From the NCBI GenBank assembly GCA_963732775.1, contig CAVTAR010000001.1:2294001-2358000 (forward strand): a stretch of DNA of 64,000 bases. The letters run 5' to 3'. Of this stretch, positions 1-10,508 are shown piece by piece (the stretch's first letter is position 1; each line of letters begins with the position of its first letter). The stretch comes from CAVRQM01 sp963732775 (GTDB lineage: Bacteria; Pseudomonadota; Alphaproteobacteria; Acetobacterales; Acetobacteraceae). A program made the position numbers and the translations under genes. The notes under the pieces are model-generated. The model made no database searches. It was not told the DNA's origin and saw only the letters and a list, made by a program, of their open reading frames with translations.

Positions 1-164
1 CCGAGGCATCGGGCGCGCCAGTCCACGCCGTGCTGGCCGCCGTGTTCGCCGACGCCGAGGCGGCGTTCCGCGCCGCTCTCGGCCGCGTCACGCTGAGTGC
101 AGTCGTGCGGCACGCGGTATCCGCGCCCGCCGGGCCGATGCACGCCGAACTGGTGCCCGATTGA
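1..164 (+). CDS. 3' end of an unrecognised protein (partial)
   Basis: An open frame enters from the left edge and ends at a TGA at 162-164, giving about 53 residues rich in Ala and Val and ending HAELVPD. Codon use is G/C-rich at third positions, like the neighbouring real genes. No motif is recognised, so no function is assigned. It lies just upstream of, and in the same direction as, the metallopeptidase gene. Confidence 0.4.
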   Translation, partial: EASGAPVHAVLAAVFADAEAAFRAALGRVTLSAVVRHAVSAPAGPMHAELVPD

Positions 165-195
165 CCGGGCGCGCGCGGCATGGCGCTGTTCCTGC

Positions 196-603
196 GTGAC
201 CGACCGACCCGCGCCGAGCCTGACTCCGCCAGACCTCGCCGCCATCGAGGAACTCGCCGAACGCGCCCTCGCCGGCATTCCCGAACGCTTGCGGCGCCAC
301 CTGAGCGGGGTCGCGCTTCGGATCGAGGACGTGGCCGACGACGCCATCCTCGACGGGCTCGGCATCGACTCGCCCTGGGACCTGACCGGACTTTACCAGG
401 GCGTCCCCCGCCCGCTGCGCGGCGCCGACGACCTGCCCCGGCTGCCGGACGTGATCGTGCTGTACCGGCAGGCCATCCTGCTGGAGTGGATCGAGACCGG
501 CGAGGACCTGGCCCGCCTGGTCGCGAGCGTGCTGATCCACGAGGCCGCCCACCATTTCGGCTTCTCCGACGCCGAGATCGAGGCAATCGAGAAGAAACTG
601 TGA
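196..603 (+). CDS. Metallopeptidase family protein (minimal zincin, DUF1025 type)
   Basis: Small predicted zinc-dependent peptidase of 135 residues. The C-terminal part carries HEAAHHFGFSD at about residue 115, matching the HExxHxxGxxD zinc site of the short zincin family (PF06262): two His and the last Asp bind zinc, and Glu is the catalytic base. I chose the GTG at 196 because the residues before it look like translated noncoding sequence and because family members are about 120-140 residues long. There is no signal peptide, so it is probably cytoplasmic. The substrate is unknown. It follows the partial gene by about 30 bases. Confidence 0.8.
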   Translation: MTDRPAPSLTPPDLAAIEELAERALAGIPERLRRHLSGVALRIEDVADDAILDGLGIDSPWDLTGLYQGVPRPLRGADDLPRLPDVIVLYRQAILLEWIETGEDLARLVASVLIHEAAHHFGFSDAEIEAIEKKL

Positions 604-709
604 ACCTCCCTGCATCCGAGAACATTCCCGCGAAGTAGCGGTCGTGGTTGCGGCGCGCCGGCGGGCGGGCGTCGCTTCTCGCAACGCGATACAGAGGAGT
701 GCCGATAGC

Positions 710-1543
710 ATGACCGATTTTTCCCAGGATGCCCTGCGGCAGACCAGCGACGTCGCCACCGAACTTGCCATCAAGGCGCGCGAGACGCGGGCGCGCGGCG
801 GTTCGCGACGCGACTTCTTCGCCAGCACGGCCAAGCTCGCCGGCGCGACCGCGCTGGGTGCGGCCGGCATCGGCGTGCTGCAACCGATCGCAGCCCGCGC
901 GGCCTCGGCCACCGCGCCCACCGACACCGTCCAGAACATCATCGACATCGCTGCCATTGCGGAGGCGCTGGCGACCACGTTCTACTACCACTCCTTGCAG
1001 CACCCGGTGGACCTCAAGAAGGTCAACAGCAAGGCGAACCGGAACTACTTTCAGGCTGCCACGGTGCAAGAGTTCGAGCATCTGAAGTTCCTTGAGATGC
1101 ACGGCGCCGTGAAGCCGCAGCAGAAGTTCTACTTCCCGGATAACATGTTCACCGACGAGATGGTGTTTTTTGCGACCGCAAGCCTGCTCGAGGACTACTT
1201 CATCTCCGCCTACATCGCCGCCGCGATGGAGTTTTCCGGCGCCGTGTCGAGCGGCATCACCATGGCGTCGCCCACCCTGATCGGCGTCGCGGTGCAGATC
1301 GCCGGGATCGAGTGTGAACACCGAGCGTTGCTGCGGGTCGCGGCCAACCTGAACCCGCCGAACAACCGCATTGCCGAAACCGCGCTGCTGACCAGCGTGG
1401 GCGGGGCGGTCGGTCCGCTGACGCCGTTCCTGAGCGGCGGCACCGGCTTCAGCGGTCCATACATGATGCCGAACAAGGCGGCCATCGAAGCGACGGCGGC
1501 GCCGGTTGGTTTCGGGCACTTTCCGGCACCCGTCTACGTCTGA
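710..1543 (+). CDS. Tat-exported ferritin-like domain protein
   Basis: 277-residue protein with a ferritin-like four-helix domain (PF13668-type). The start ATG at 710 follows a GAGGAG ribosome site at 694-699. Residues 1-31 are a hydrophilic leader, then SRRDFF with the Arg pair at 33-34 and a hydrophobic, Ala-rich stretch, which together read as a twin-arginine signal, so export of the folded protein to the periplasm is expected. Carboxylate/His pairs typical of the family are visible (EFEHLKFL, EDYF, ECEHRALL). Family members are linked to stress or desiccation, but the activity here is unknown. A strong hairpin follows the gene. Confidence 0.8.
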   Translation: MTDFSQDALRQTSDVATELAIKARETRARGGSRRDFFASTAKLAGATALGAAGIGVLQPIAARAASATAPTDTVQNIIDIAAIAEALATTFYYHSLQHPVDLKKVNSKANRNYFQAATVQEFEHLKFLEMHGAVKPQQKFYFPDNMFTDEMVFFATASLLEDYFISAYIAAAMEFSGAVSSGITMASPTLIGVAVQIAGIECEHRALLRVAANLNPPNNRIAETALLTSVGGAVGPLTPFLSGGTGFSGPYMMPNKAAIEATAAPVGFGHFPAPVYV

Positions 1544-1566
1544 ACCGACCGCTCTCGCTCGAGCGC

Positions 1567-1592
1567 GGGCCCTTCCCCAAGCGGAAGGGCCC
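1567..1592. terminator. Hairpin terminator candidate after the ferritin-like gene
   Basis: A perfect 10-bp inverted repeat, gggcccttcc (1567-1576) and ggaagggccc (1583-1592), encloses a 6-base loop 24 bases past the stop codon. No T-run follows, so it may act as a weak terminator or an mRNA-stabilising structure. Confidence 0.5.
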
Positions 1593-1647
1593 GGAACGGC
1601 GCGGGGCCCCTCTCCGTTAGCAGCCCGTGGTCAGCAGGGGCGCGCCC

Positions 1648-2643
1648 ATGGGCAAGATCGTCGTCATCACCGGCGCTGGCGCGGGGGTCGGGCGCGCCAC
1701 CGTGACCGAGTTCGCCCGCCACGGATGCGACGTGGCCCTGCTGTCGCGTGATCCCGGGCGCCTGGAGAGCGCGGCCGCCGAGGCGCGCCGCTTCGGTGTG
1801 CGCGCCCTCCCGCTGCCGACGGACGTCGCCGACGCTGCCGCCGTCGAGGCGGCCGCAACACGCGTGGAGGAGGAACTCGGGCCGATCGACGTGTGGGTCA
1901 ACGTGGCCATGGCGACCGTGTTCGCGCCGGTGTCCAAGCTGACGCCCGCGGAGGTCCAGCGCGGCACGGCCGTCACGTATCTCGGCCAGGTGCACGGGAT
2001 GATGGCGGCCCTGCGCCGGATGACGCCGCGCAACCGCGGCGCCATCGTCAACGTGGGTTCGGCCCTGGCCTACCGCTCTGTGCCGCTGCAATCGGTCTAC
2101 TGCGGCGCGAAGTTCGCGATCCGCGGCTTCACAGACTCCCTGCGGTCGGAGTTGCTGCATGACAAGCTCGCCATCACCCTCAGCATGGTCGACCTGCCGG
2201 CGGTCAACACGCCCCAATTTGACTGGGCCCTGAACAAGACGGGTCACAGGGCAAAGCCGGTAGCACCCATCTTTCAGCCGGAAATCCCCGCCCGCGCGAT
2301 CTACCGCGCGGCGTTCCACCCGCGTCGGCAGACCTGGATCGGCTTTCCCACGGTCGAGGCGATCTTGGCCAACCGCATCGCTCCTGGCCTGATCGATCGC
2401 TACCTCGCCCGCGTCGGATACACCGGACAGCTCAGCGAGCAGGCGCTGGCCAAGGATGCGCCAAGCAACCTGTTCCATCCGGTGCCCGGGAACTACGGCG
2501 CGCACGGACGGTTCGACCGGCGCGCGCGCACGCGAAGCTGGCAGGTCTTCACCAGCCGCCATCGCAACGCCCTGTGGGCAACGGTCGCGCTCGGGGCCGT
2601 ATTCGGCCTAGGCCAATGGGCGAGGCGGCGACACGACCATTAG
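1648..2643 (+). CDS. SDR family oxidoreductase with C-terminal membrane anchor
   Basis: 331-residue short-chain dehydrogenase/reductase. The NAD(P) glycine motif TGAGAGVG lies at residues 8-15. The catalytic Ser138 and Tyr151-x3-Lys155 are present (NVGSALAYRS and YCGAK). The usual NNAG structural motif is replaced by NVAM at 85-88. After the Rossmann domain comes a long C-terminal extension ending in a hydrophobic helix and a basic tail (WARRRHDH), suggesting membrane association, as in other long SDRs of this kind. The ATG at 1648 starts right before the nucleotide-binding strand; a GTG at 1627 is the in-frame alternative. The substrate is unknown. Confidence 0.85.
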   Translation: MGKIVVITGAGAGVGRATVTEFARHGCDVALLSRDPGRLESAAAEARRFGVRALPLPTDVADAAAVEAAATRVEEELGPIDVWVNVAMATVFAPVSKLTPAEVQRGTAVTYLGQVHGMMAALRRMTPRNRGAIVNVGSALAYRSVPLQSVYCGAKFAIRGFTDSLRSELLHDKLAITLSMVDLPAVNTPQFDWALNKTGHRAKPVAPIFQPEIPARAIYRAAFHPRRQTWIGFPTVEAILANRIAPGLIDRYLARVGYTGQLSEQALAKDAPSNLFHPVPGNYGAHGRFDRRARTRSWQVFTSRHRNALWATVALGAVFGLGQWARRRHDH

Positions 2644-2667
2644 GATAGGCAATGCCGCGGCTGCCCG

Positions 2668-3792
2668 TCAGCGCTTCAGGAGTCCAACCGAGCGCAGGGC
2701 ATCGCTGATGACTCGCCCGGGATCGACCAACCTGGCGTCGGAACGGCCTCGAGCGGCTCGATCGGGCGCGGGTTTTGCCGGCCCGGCCGAAGGGCGGGTT
2801 CGCACCGTGCTCGGGTCGATCAGCCCGAAGAACGTGGCATTGCGAACCGGGGCGGAGATGCCGGCGTCGAGCACGTAAGGCGCGGCGATGCCGCAACGCT
2901 GATCCGGGTCCGCCGCTTGGGGTGCGATGGGGACGCCGTGCGCCAAGCCGCGCACCAGCACCAGTTCCACCCGCGCCTGCCCATCCTGGCCTCGCCAGAC
3001 TCGCCGGGGGTGGCCGTCCAGGACGTCGGCGACGCCAGCCGCGTCACGCAGGCCGTGCACGTCGAGCCACTGCTTGACGCTCTCCATCGCGTTGGAAGGC
3101 CGCACCGTCGTATCGGCGGTGCCATGCCAGACCGCAACCCGTGGCCACGGCCCGCGCTGCCCGGATGCCGCCCGCACCAGGTCGCCCCAATCGCGGGGTG
3201 AGCGCGAGGACTCTCGGTGCATCCGCTCCAGCGCCTGCTGGACGTTCGAGGCACTGCCAAAGGGCAGCCCGGCGACGATCGCCCCTGCCGCGAAGAGGTC
3301 GGGGCAGGTCGCGAGCAACGCGGCGGCCATGGCGCCACCGGCGGACAGGCCAGTGACGAACACCCGCCGCCGATCCAGGTGATGTTCGCGCAACATGTGC
3401 TCGACCATGGAGCGGATCGAGGCGACCTCGCCCTGGCCGCGCGCAACGTCGGCCGGCTCGAACCAGTTGAAGCAGAGGTTGCCGTTGTTGGCGCGGCGCT
3501 GCTCCGGGTAGAGCAGGGCGAAGCCGTGGCGTTCGGCCAGCTCCGACCAGCCGGTCGCACGGTCAAACCCGGCCGCGGTCTGGGTGCAGCCGTGCAGCAC
3601 CACCACGAGCGGGGCGTCCGGCGCGAGGTCCTCCGGCACGAACGACAGCATTCGCAAATTGCCCGGATCCGGCCCGAACGTCGCGTGCTGCTCGAGCGCC
3701 CCGTCCTCGCCGCCCTCGCGGCTCCAGCCGGGCATTCGCGCACGTCCAGCCTTGCAGGCGACATCGCCCAGCAGCGTCTCCAGCGGGAGCAT
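2668..3792 (-). CDS. PHB depolymerase family esterase
   Basis: 374-residue alpha/beta hydrolase of the extracellular PHB depolymerase / feruloyl esterase type (esterase_phb). The chain has VVLHGCTQTA (oxyanion strand), the nucleophile elbow GLSAGGAM with Ser150, Asp227 in WHGTADTTV and His285 in GLAHGVPI, a complete triad. There is no clear signal peptide (the N-terminus is MLPLETLLGD), so it may be cytoplasmic and act on short-chain esters or intracellular polymer. The C-terminal 60 residues are basic and Pro/Ala-rich. It converges on the SDR gene, with only 24 bases between the stops. Confidence 0.85.
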   Translation of the reverse strand: MLPLETLLGDVACKAGRARMPGWSREGGEDGALEQHATFGPDPGNLRMLSFVPEDLAPDAPLVVVLHGCTQTAAGFDRATGWSELAERHGFALLYPEQRRANNGNLCFNWFEPADVARGQGEVASIRSMVEHMLREHHLDRRRVFVTGLSAGGAMAAALLATCPDLFAAGAIVAGLPFGSASNVQQALERMHRESSRSPRDWGDLVRAASGQRGPWPRVAVWHGTADTTVRPSNAMESVKQWLDVHGLRDAAGVADVLDGHPRRVWRGQDGQARVELVLVRGLAHGVPIAPQAADPDQRCGIAAPYVLDAGISAPVRNATFFGLIDPSTVRTRPSAGPAKPAPDRAARGRSDARLVDPGRVISDALRSVGLLKR

Positions 3793-3892
3793 GATACGGC
3801 CTTTCGTTCTGCGTCAAACCGGCACGCGAGCGAGTTCACATGGCGTCACAAGGAGCGCCGCACCAGATGTTGCAGTGCAACAGGCCGTGTCC

Positions 3893-4457
3893 TCAGGCCG
3901 CCGCACCGACTCTCGGCCGTTGCAGCGGGTATTCGACTTCGGCCGTGTAGACCGACGCCTCGCTGCCCAGCCGGGAGCTGAACAGCGTGAAGTGGTCGAC
4001 CTCGAACGGCCCGGCGCGGAACAGATTGTGTGCCTGGACGAAGCCGGCGAGCTTGGCGCCGGCCACGGTGTCGGACAGGCGGGCGAGCGTCACGTGCGGC
4101 GAGAACCGGCGTCGTTCCGGGGCCTCGCCGGCGCGGCTGCAGCGCCGTTTCGATCTTCACTGCAAGTGCTCCAGCGCTGGCGTGCGCTCGACGCCCGCCC
4201 AGAGCGCCACGTCGCGCCCGCCTTGCGCGAAGGTGCCGACGCCGGAAAGGCTGAAGTGGAAACGCACCGCGCGCCGACCGCGGCCAGCGCGTGGTCGATC
4301 TCCTCGGCACGGTAGGGCGCGCACTTCGCCGATGAAGCGCAAGGTCATGTGGAAGTTGTCCGACCGGCACCCAGCGCGCCCCGGGGATGCCGCCGGCCAG
4401 CAGCCCGAGCCGCTCGCGCAGCGACCGCGGCAGTTCGAGGCCGACGAACAGGCGCAT
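3893..4457 (-). CDS. thpR: RNA 2',3'-cyclic phosphodiesterase (ThpR), frameshifted
   Basis: 2H phosphoesterase of the LigT/ThpR family. It begins MRLFVGLELP at the ATG at 4457, which overlaps the stop of the esterase gene upstream. Both catalytic His motifs are present but in different frames: HMTLRFIG near 4345 and HVTLARL near 4093. The protein is recovered by joining three frames, with shifts near 4360 (a G too many before the first motif), 4165 and 4125. The end at 3893-3895 closes a normal-length protein (about 188 residues). Because both active-site motifs are intact, sequence errors are more likely than gene decay. Confidence 0.75.
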
Positions 4458-5093
4458 CACGACTTCACCTCCGCGAGCAGCTGCTCGACCAGGGGCAGCA
4501 GGCGCGCGACTTCGCGCCGCACGCCCTCGGCGTTGGGGTGGATGCCGTCGGCCTGGTTCAGCCCCGGGTCTCGCGCGACGCCGGCCAGGAAGAACGGGTC
4601 GTAGAGGATGCCGGCCGCGCGCCCAGGCGGTCGAACACGGCGCGGAACTCCGTTCCGTAGTCCGCGCCGAGATTGGGCGGCGCGTGCATGCCGGACAGCA
4701 GCACGGCGAATGGCGGCGCGGCCAGGGCGTCGAGGATGGCGGAGAGGTTCGCCTCCATGCTCCGCGGGTCGGGTGCCGCGCAGCCCGTCATTGGCGCCGA
4801 GTTCGACCAGGGCCGCATCCGCCCCGCCGCCGAGCGCCCAGTCGAGCCGCGCCCGCCCGCCCGCCGCGGTGTCGCCCGAGACGGCGGCGTCGACGAGCAT
4901 CACGTCATGGCCGCGTGCCCGCAGCGCGGCGGCGAGCTGGCCCTGGAAGCCGTCGGCGGCGGCGAGGCCGTAGCCGGCGGCGAGCGAGTCGCCCAGCACA
5001 GCAGCCGCACCGGCGCCGCCGCAGCGGGCTGGCCGGCGGCGGCGAAGAAACGCGAGCACCAGCGCGGCATTCCGCAGCGGGCGCGCAGGCCAT
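4457..5093 (-). CDS. tesA: Arylesterase / TesA-like SGNH hydrolase, frameshifted
   Basis: Periplasmic GDSL-type lipase/thioesterase. Block I VLGDSLAAGYGL, block III LGANDGLRG and block V DGIHPNAEG are present, giving the Ser, Asn and Asp-x-x-His of the family. A signal-peptide-like stretch (LRNAALVLAFL, then AAAGQPAAAAPVRLL) precedes block I but is split over frames. Shifts are inferred near 5045, 5000, 4790 and 4620; the middle part (ANLSAILDALAAPPFAVLL) is in another frame from both ends. The exact start is therefore uncertain. Its stop overlaps the thpR start, and it is divergent from ybbA-ybbP, the same arrangement as the tesA/ybbAP locus of many proteobacteria. Confidence 0.75.
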
Positions 5094-5104
5094 ATCGCGC
5101 CGCC

Positions 5105-5834
<730 letters not shown>

Positions 5835-5838
<4 letters not shown>

Positions 5839-8335
5839 TTCTCGCTCTCCGGCTCGCCCGCCGCGAACTGCGCGGCGGCGTGAGGGGCCTGCGGATCGTG
5901 CTGGCCTGCCTCGCCCTCGGCGTCGCGGCCATCGCCGCCGTCGGTACGCTGCGCGCCGGCATCGAGCGCAGCCTGGCCGCGCGACGGGCAGCGCATCCTG
6001 GGCGGCGACATCGAGGTGCTGGGCGGCGTCGCAACCCCTGCCCGACGCGCTACGCGCCTGGTTCGCCGCGCGCGACGCCCGCACGTCCGACGTGGTGACC
6101 ATGCGCTCCATGCTGGTCGCGGCATCCGGCGAGCGCATGCTGGTGGAGCTGAAGGCGGTCGATGCCGCCTACCCGCTGGTCGGCGCCGCCACGATCGCAC
6201 CGCCGGAGCCGTTGGCGGCAGCACTCGACGGCGGTGCGCTGGTCGACCCGCAGATCCTGCCGCGCCTCAAGACGGCGATCGGGCAGACGGCGCGGCTCGG
6301 GGACTGACACCTGCCGTTGCGCGGCACGCTGACCGGCGAGCCGGATCGGGTGGCGGACCCGTCCATTTTCGGGCCGCGCGTGCTGATCGGGCTCGCCACG
6401 CTGCCTGCGACCGGGCTGCTGGCGCCCGGCTCGATCGTGGAATACCACCTGCGCGCCCTACTGCCGCGCGGCGGCGACGTGGCGGCCACCGTGGCGGCGC
6501 TCCGCCACGCGTTCCCCGACACCGGCTGGCGTATCCGCGACGCGCACGACGCCGCACCGGGCGTCACGCGGTTCATCGAGCAGACCAGCCTGTTCCTGAC
6601 GCTGGTCGGGCTGACCTCGCTGCTGGTTGGCGGCATCGGGGTTGCCGGCGGCGTCGGGGCCTGGCTGCTGGCGCGGGCGCGCACCATCGCGACGCTGCGC
6701 AGCCTGGGGGCCGAGGCGGCGCTGGTGTTCCAGGTCTGCCTGCTCCAGGTGCTCGCATTGTCGGCGCTGGGCGTGCTGGCGGGGCTCGTCGTCGGCGCCG
6801 CCCTGCCGGCGCTGATCGTGGCGTGCTTCGGCGACCTGCTGCCGATCACGCCGGCGCTAGGCCCGTTCGCGCGCCCGCTGCTGCTGGCCGCCGCCTCGGG
6901 GTTGCTGGTGGCGATCACCTTCGCGCTGCCAGTGCTGGGGCGGGCGATGCGCATTTCGGGCGCGGCGCTGTTCCGCGACACCATCCTGCCTGAGCACACG
7001 CAGCCGGGCTGGCGCCTGCTGCTGGCCACGGCCGCGCTGGCGGCGATGCTGGTGGCGCTGATCGTCGCCACCTCCACCGACCGGCGGTTCGCGGCCGGCT
7101 TCTGCGTCGCCGCCTTGCTCGCGCTCGGGGTGTTCCGGCTCGGCGGCACGCTGCTGGTCCGGCTCGCCGCCGCCCTGCCCCGCCCCGGACGGTTCGCGCT
7201 GCGGCTCGGCCTCTCCGGGCTGCACCGGCCGGGAGCGGCCACTCCCGCTCTGCTGGTATCGGTCGGGCTCGGCCTGTCGACGCTGGCCTCGGTGGCGCTG
7301 ATCGAAGGCAACATCCGCCGGCAGGTCGCCGAGCAGATGCCGGCCGACGCGCCGAGCTTCTTTTTCGTCGACATCCAGCCCGACCAGCTCGCCCGCTTCC
7401 GCGCCATCCTGTCCGCCGACCCGGGGGTGCGGGACGTGCAGACCGTGCCGAGCCTGCGCGCGCGGCTGGTCGCCGTGAACGGCACGCCGGCGGAGCAGGT
7501 CCATGCGACGCCCGAGACCGCGTGGGCGCTGCGCGGCGACCGGGGGCTCACCTACGCCGCCGCCATGCCAGCCGGGACGAAGCTCGTGGCCGGCAAGTGG
7601 TGGGCGGCCGACTATGCCGGGCCGCCGCTGGTCTCGTTCGACGTCAACCTCGCAAAGGGCTGGGGGGTCAAGGTCGGGAACTTGTTCAAGCTCAACGTGC
7701 TGGGCCGCGATATCGAGGTACGGGTGGCGAACCTGCGCGACATCGCCTGGCGCAGCCTCGGCCTCAACTTCACCATGGTCGCCTCGCCCGGCCTGCTCTC
7801 GGGCGCGCCGCACACCGACATCGCGACCGTGCGCGCCGACCCGGCGAGCCAGCCGGGAATCCTGCGGACCGTGACGGACGCGCTGCCCAACGTCTCGGGC
7901 ATCCGGGTCGCCGATGTCCTGGACGCGATCGCCAAGCTGCTGGGCCAGCTCGCCGGGGCGCTGGCAGCAAGCGGCAGCCTGACGCTGGTCGCGGGTGCCC
8001 TGATACTGGCGGGCGCGGTCGCCAGCGGCCAGCAGCGGCGCATTCGCGAGGCCGTCGTCCTGAAGACGCTGGGTGCCACCCGGGCGCAGGTGCGAACGGC
8101 TTGGCTGGTCGAGTTCGGCATCCTGGGCGCGGTGGCCGGCGTGCTGGCGGCCCTGGTCGGCACCGCGGCGAGCCTGGCCGTGATGCGGTTCGTGATGCAC
8201 GCGCCGTGGGCGTTCCTGCCCAGCCGGCTGCTCGCCACCGTGTCGGGCTGCATCGCCTTGATGCTGCTGCTGGGCTATGCCGGCACCGAGGCGGCGCTGC
8301 GGGCCCGCCCGGCGCCGTGGTTGCGGAACGAGTAG
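5835..8335 (+). CDS. ybbP: ABC transporter permease (YbbP/FtsX-like), disrupted in first quarter
   Basis: About 833-residue permease of the FtsX/MacB superfamily, probably exporting or extracting lipophilic compounds from the inner membrane with the ATPase upstream. It starts at GTG 5835 inside the ATPase stop (ILALRLARRELRGG, then a first membrane helix). Frame shifts near 5985 and 6040 and an in-frame TGA at 6305-6307 break the first 160 residues. From 6308 on the frame is clean and holds two FtsX-type blocks of three to four membrane helices separated by a large periplasmic loop (about 7290-7960). Total length fits the YbbP family once the lesions are bridged. Confidence 0.78.
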
Positions 8336-8429
8336 CCGCGCATTACAGGGAATTGGCTTGATCCGCCGGTGACGTGCGCCAAATTGAGACATGCGAGGCA
8401 CAAGCGCCTCTAGGGAAAGAGAGACACCC

Positions 8430-9213
8430 ATGGCCTACAGTCCCGAGTTCCGCGGCCCTGGCGTCCAGGCGGGAGTCCGCGCGGGCCAGCCCACGGCGGT
8501 CCTGGATGCCGGCCTGCGCGCCTACATGCTGCGCGTCTACAACTGGATGGCGTCCGGCCTGCTGCTGACCGGCATCGTCGCCTACGCGATCGCCAACACC
8601 GGCCTGATCGACTCCTTCTACCCGCTGCAGCAGACCGCGTACGGCATCCACCGCGTCGCCGGGCCGCTCGCCTGGGCGGCCACGTTCGCGCCGCTCGCCT
8701 TCGTCCTGGTGCTGAGCTTCGGCGTGAACAAGCTCGGCACCCGGACGGTGCAGGGGCTCTACTGGGCGTTCTGCGCCGCGATGGGGGCGAGCCTCACGGC
8801 GATCTTCCTCACCTACACGCATGAGAGCGTGGTGCGGGTGTTCTTCATCACGGCGGCGACGTTCGGCGCCACCAGCCTCTATGGCTACACCACGCGCAGC
8901 GACCTCTCGCGCATGGGCAGCTTCCTCATCATGGGGCTTTTCGGCATCATCATCGCGAGCGTGGTGAACCTGTTCGTGGCGAGCTCGGCCCTGCAATTCG
9001 CCATCAGCATCATCGGCGTGGTGGTGTTCGTGGGCCTGACGGCGTACGACACGCAGCGGATCAAGGCCGACTATCTTCAGGTACAGCTACGCGCAGGGTT
9101 CCGAGATGGCGGCGCGGCGCAGCGTCTACGACGCGCTGCAGCTGTTTCTGAACTTCATCAACCTGTTCATGCTGCTGCTGCAGCTCACCGGAAACCGCAG
9201 CAGCAATAACTGA
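8430..9213 (+). CDS. Bax inhibitor-1/YccA family membrane protein (3' frameshift)
   Basis: Integral membrane protein of the BI-1 family with about seven helices. The ATG at 8430 follows an AGGGAAAGAG ribosome site. Family features are the N-terminal LRAYMLRVYNWMASGL, FITAATFGATSLYGYTT, and VVVFVGLTAYDTQRIK near the end. A one-base shift near 9080 moves the last 40 residues into another frame, which reads SVYDALQLFLNFINLFMLLLQL and ends at a TGA at 9211-9213, exactly the family C-terminus. In the unshifted frame the tail would be nonsense. Proposed roles are calcium leak or protease modulation; not testable here. Confidence 0.88.
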
Positions 9214-9241
9214 GCCGCCTCGCGGGGCACGCCACATCGCG

Positions 9242-9271
9242 GGGGTCCGGCATCACGCCGGGCCCCTTTTT
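9242..9271 (+). terminator. Rho-independent terminator of the BI-1 gene
   Basis: ggggtccggc (9242-9251), loop atcac, gccgggcccc (9257-9266), then five T. The 10-bp stem has one G:U pair. It lies 28 bases after the corrected stop of the Bax-inhibitor gene, which supports that stop. Confidence 0.85.
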
Positions 9272-9375
9272 CGTGCGTGCGCCGGCGGCGTGATGTCGGG
9301 GCTGTGATATCGAGCACAGCGGATCGCAACGGCCAGCCCCTATCCCCGTCCGGCCATGGACCGAGGGGATTGAGC

Positions 9376-9582
9376 ATGTTGGATAGTGCGAGCGGCCTCT
9401 ACGTCGAGCCACCCGCCTCGTCGCGCCCCGGGCCGGGCCGGTGGCACACATGGGGGAGCATCCGGCCGCTGCTTGTGCCGTTGTTCCTGCTAATGCTGGC
9501 GTGCGCGTTCGCGGCCGTGTCCGTGCAGGTAATGCCGGCGCCGGAGCCTGACTCGCCTTCGTTCGTGTTCGCGGGGCCGTAG
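9376..9582 (+). CDS. Small single-pass membrane protein, unknown
   Basis: 68-residue ORF beginning at ATG 9376, preceded by a GAGGGG-like ribosome site. A hydrophilic N-terminus is followed by one hydrophobic helix (LLVPLFLLMLACAFAAVSV) and a Pro-rich tail. It sits in the gap between the BI-1 terminator and the urease operon, in the same direction as the latter and ending 38 bases before ureD. No family is recognised; it could be a real small membrane protein or chance. Confidence 0.4.
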   Translation: MLDSASGLYVEPPASSRPGPGRWHTWGSIRPLLVPLFLLMLACAFAAVSVQVMPAPEPDSPSFVFAGP

Positions 9583-9620
9583 CCCGCGACGGCCGCGGTG
9601 GGGGGCGCTACGATGCCGAG

Positions 9621-10478
9621 GTGCCCGATTCGCCGACGGCCATACTGCCGGCCTCGCATCAGCGCGCGCGGGGCGAGGTGGCGATCACCTGGCGTTGGCG
9701 CGCGGATGGGGCGACGGCTGGCGTTACGGCTCTGGCCGATGTCTACCAGCAAGGCTCCCTGAAGGCGCGGTTTTCCCGCCTGTCGGGCTCGTCGCCGGGC
9801 TGGGCCGAGGCGATCCTGGTCAACAGTTCGGGCGGTGTCGCCGGCGGGGACGTGCTGACGACGCGGCTCGCGCTCGGGGCGGGGGCGCGCGCGACGGTGA
9901 CGACGCAGGCCGCCGAACGGTTCTATCGCGCGCTGCCGGAGGGCGGGCCGGCGCGAGTGTGCAGCACCGTCACACTCGGCGAGGACGCGGCGCTGGAATG
10001 GCTGCCGCAGGAGGCGATCCTGTTCGACGGCTGCGCGCTGCGGCGGCATCTATCGGTGCAGATGGCCGGCTCCGCCCGCTTCCTCGGCATCGAGGCGCTG
10101 GTGTTTGGCCGCGCCGCCCATGGCGAGCAGGTGCGACGCGGGATGATCGCGGACACGATTTCGGTGCGCCGGGACGGGCGGCTGCTGTGGCATGACGCGA
10201 CCCGGATGCACGGCGACCTCGCGGCCATGCTAGATCGTCCGGCGGTGGCAGCCGGAGGGCGGGCGATGGCGACATTGCTCTATGTGGCGCCGGTTGCCGC
10301 GGCCCGGCTCGACGCGGTGCGCGCGGTGCTGCGAGGAGATTCCGGCGCCTCGGCGTGGGACGGCATGGTCGTTGCACGCATGGTCGCGCGCGACGCGGCT
10401 GCCCTTCGCGCGACGATCGTGTCAGCATTGGAGTCGCTGCGCGCCGGCCGGCCGTTGCCGCGCGCCTGGAACGTCTGA
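9621..10478 (+). CDS. ureD: Urease accessory protein UreD
   Basis: 285-residue urease chaperone, the scaffold that holds apo-urease and receives UreF and UreG during nickel insertion. GTG start at 9621. Family blocks seen: LKARFSRL, the glycine-rich LVNSSGGVAGGD, TTQAAERFYRA, and WLPQEAILFDGCALRR. Length is normal. It is the first gene of a seven-gene urease operon, followed 30 bases later by ureA. Confidence 0.95.
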   Translation: MPDSPTAILPASHQRARGEVAITWRWRADGATAGVTALADVYQQGSLKARFSRLSGSSPGWAEAILVNSSGGVAGGDVLTTRLALGAGARATVTTQAAERFYRALPEGGPARVCSTVTLGEDAALEWLPQEAILFDGCALRRHLSVQMAGSARFLGIEALVFGRAAHGEQVRRGMIADTISVRRDGRLLWHDATRMHGDLAAMLDRPAVAAGGRAMATLLYVAPVAAARLDAVRAVLRGDSGASAWDGMVVARMVARDAAALRATIVSALESLRAGRPLPRAWNV

Positions 10479-10508
10479 GGAGACCGGCGTGCTTGTGAGG
10501 AAACCGGC

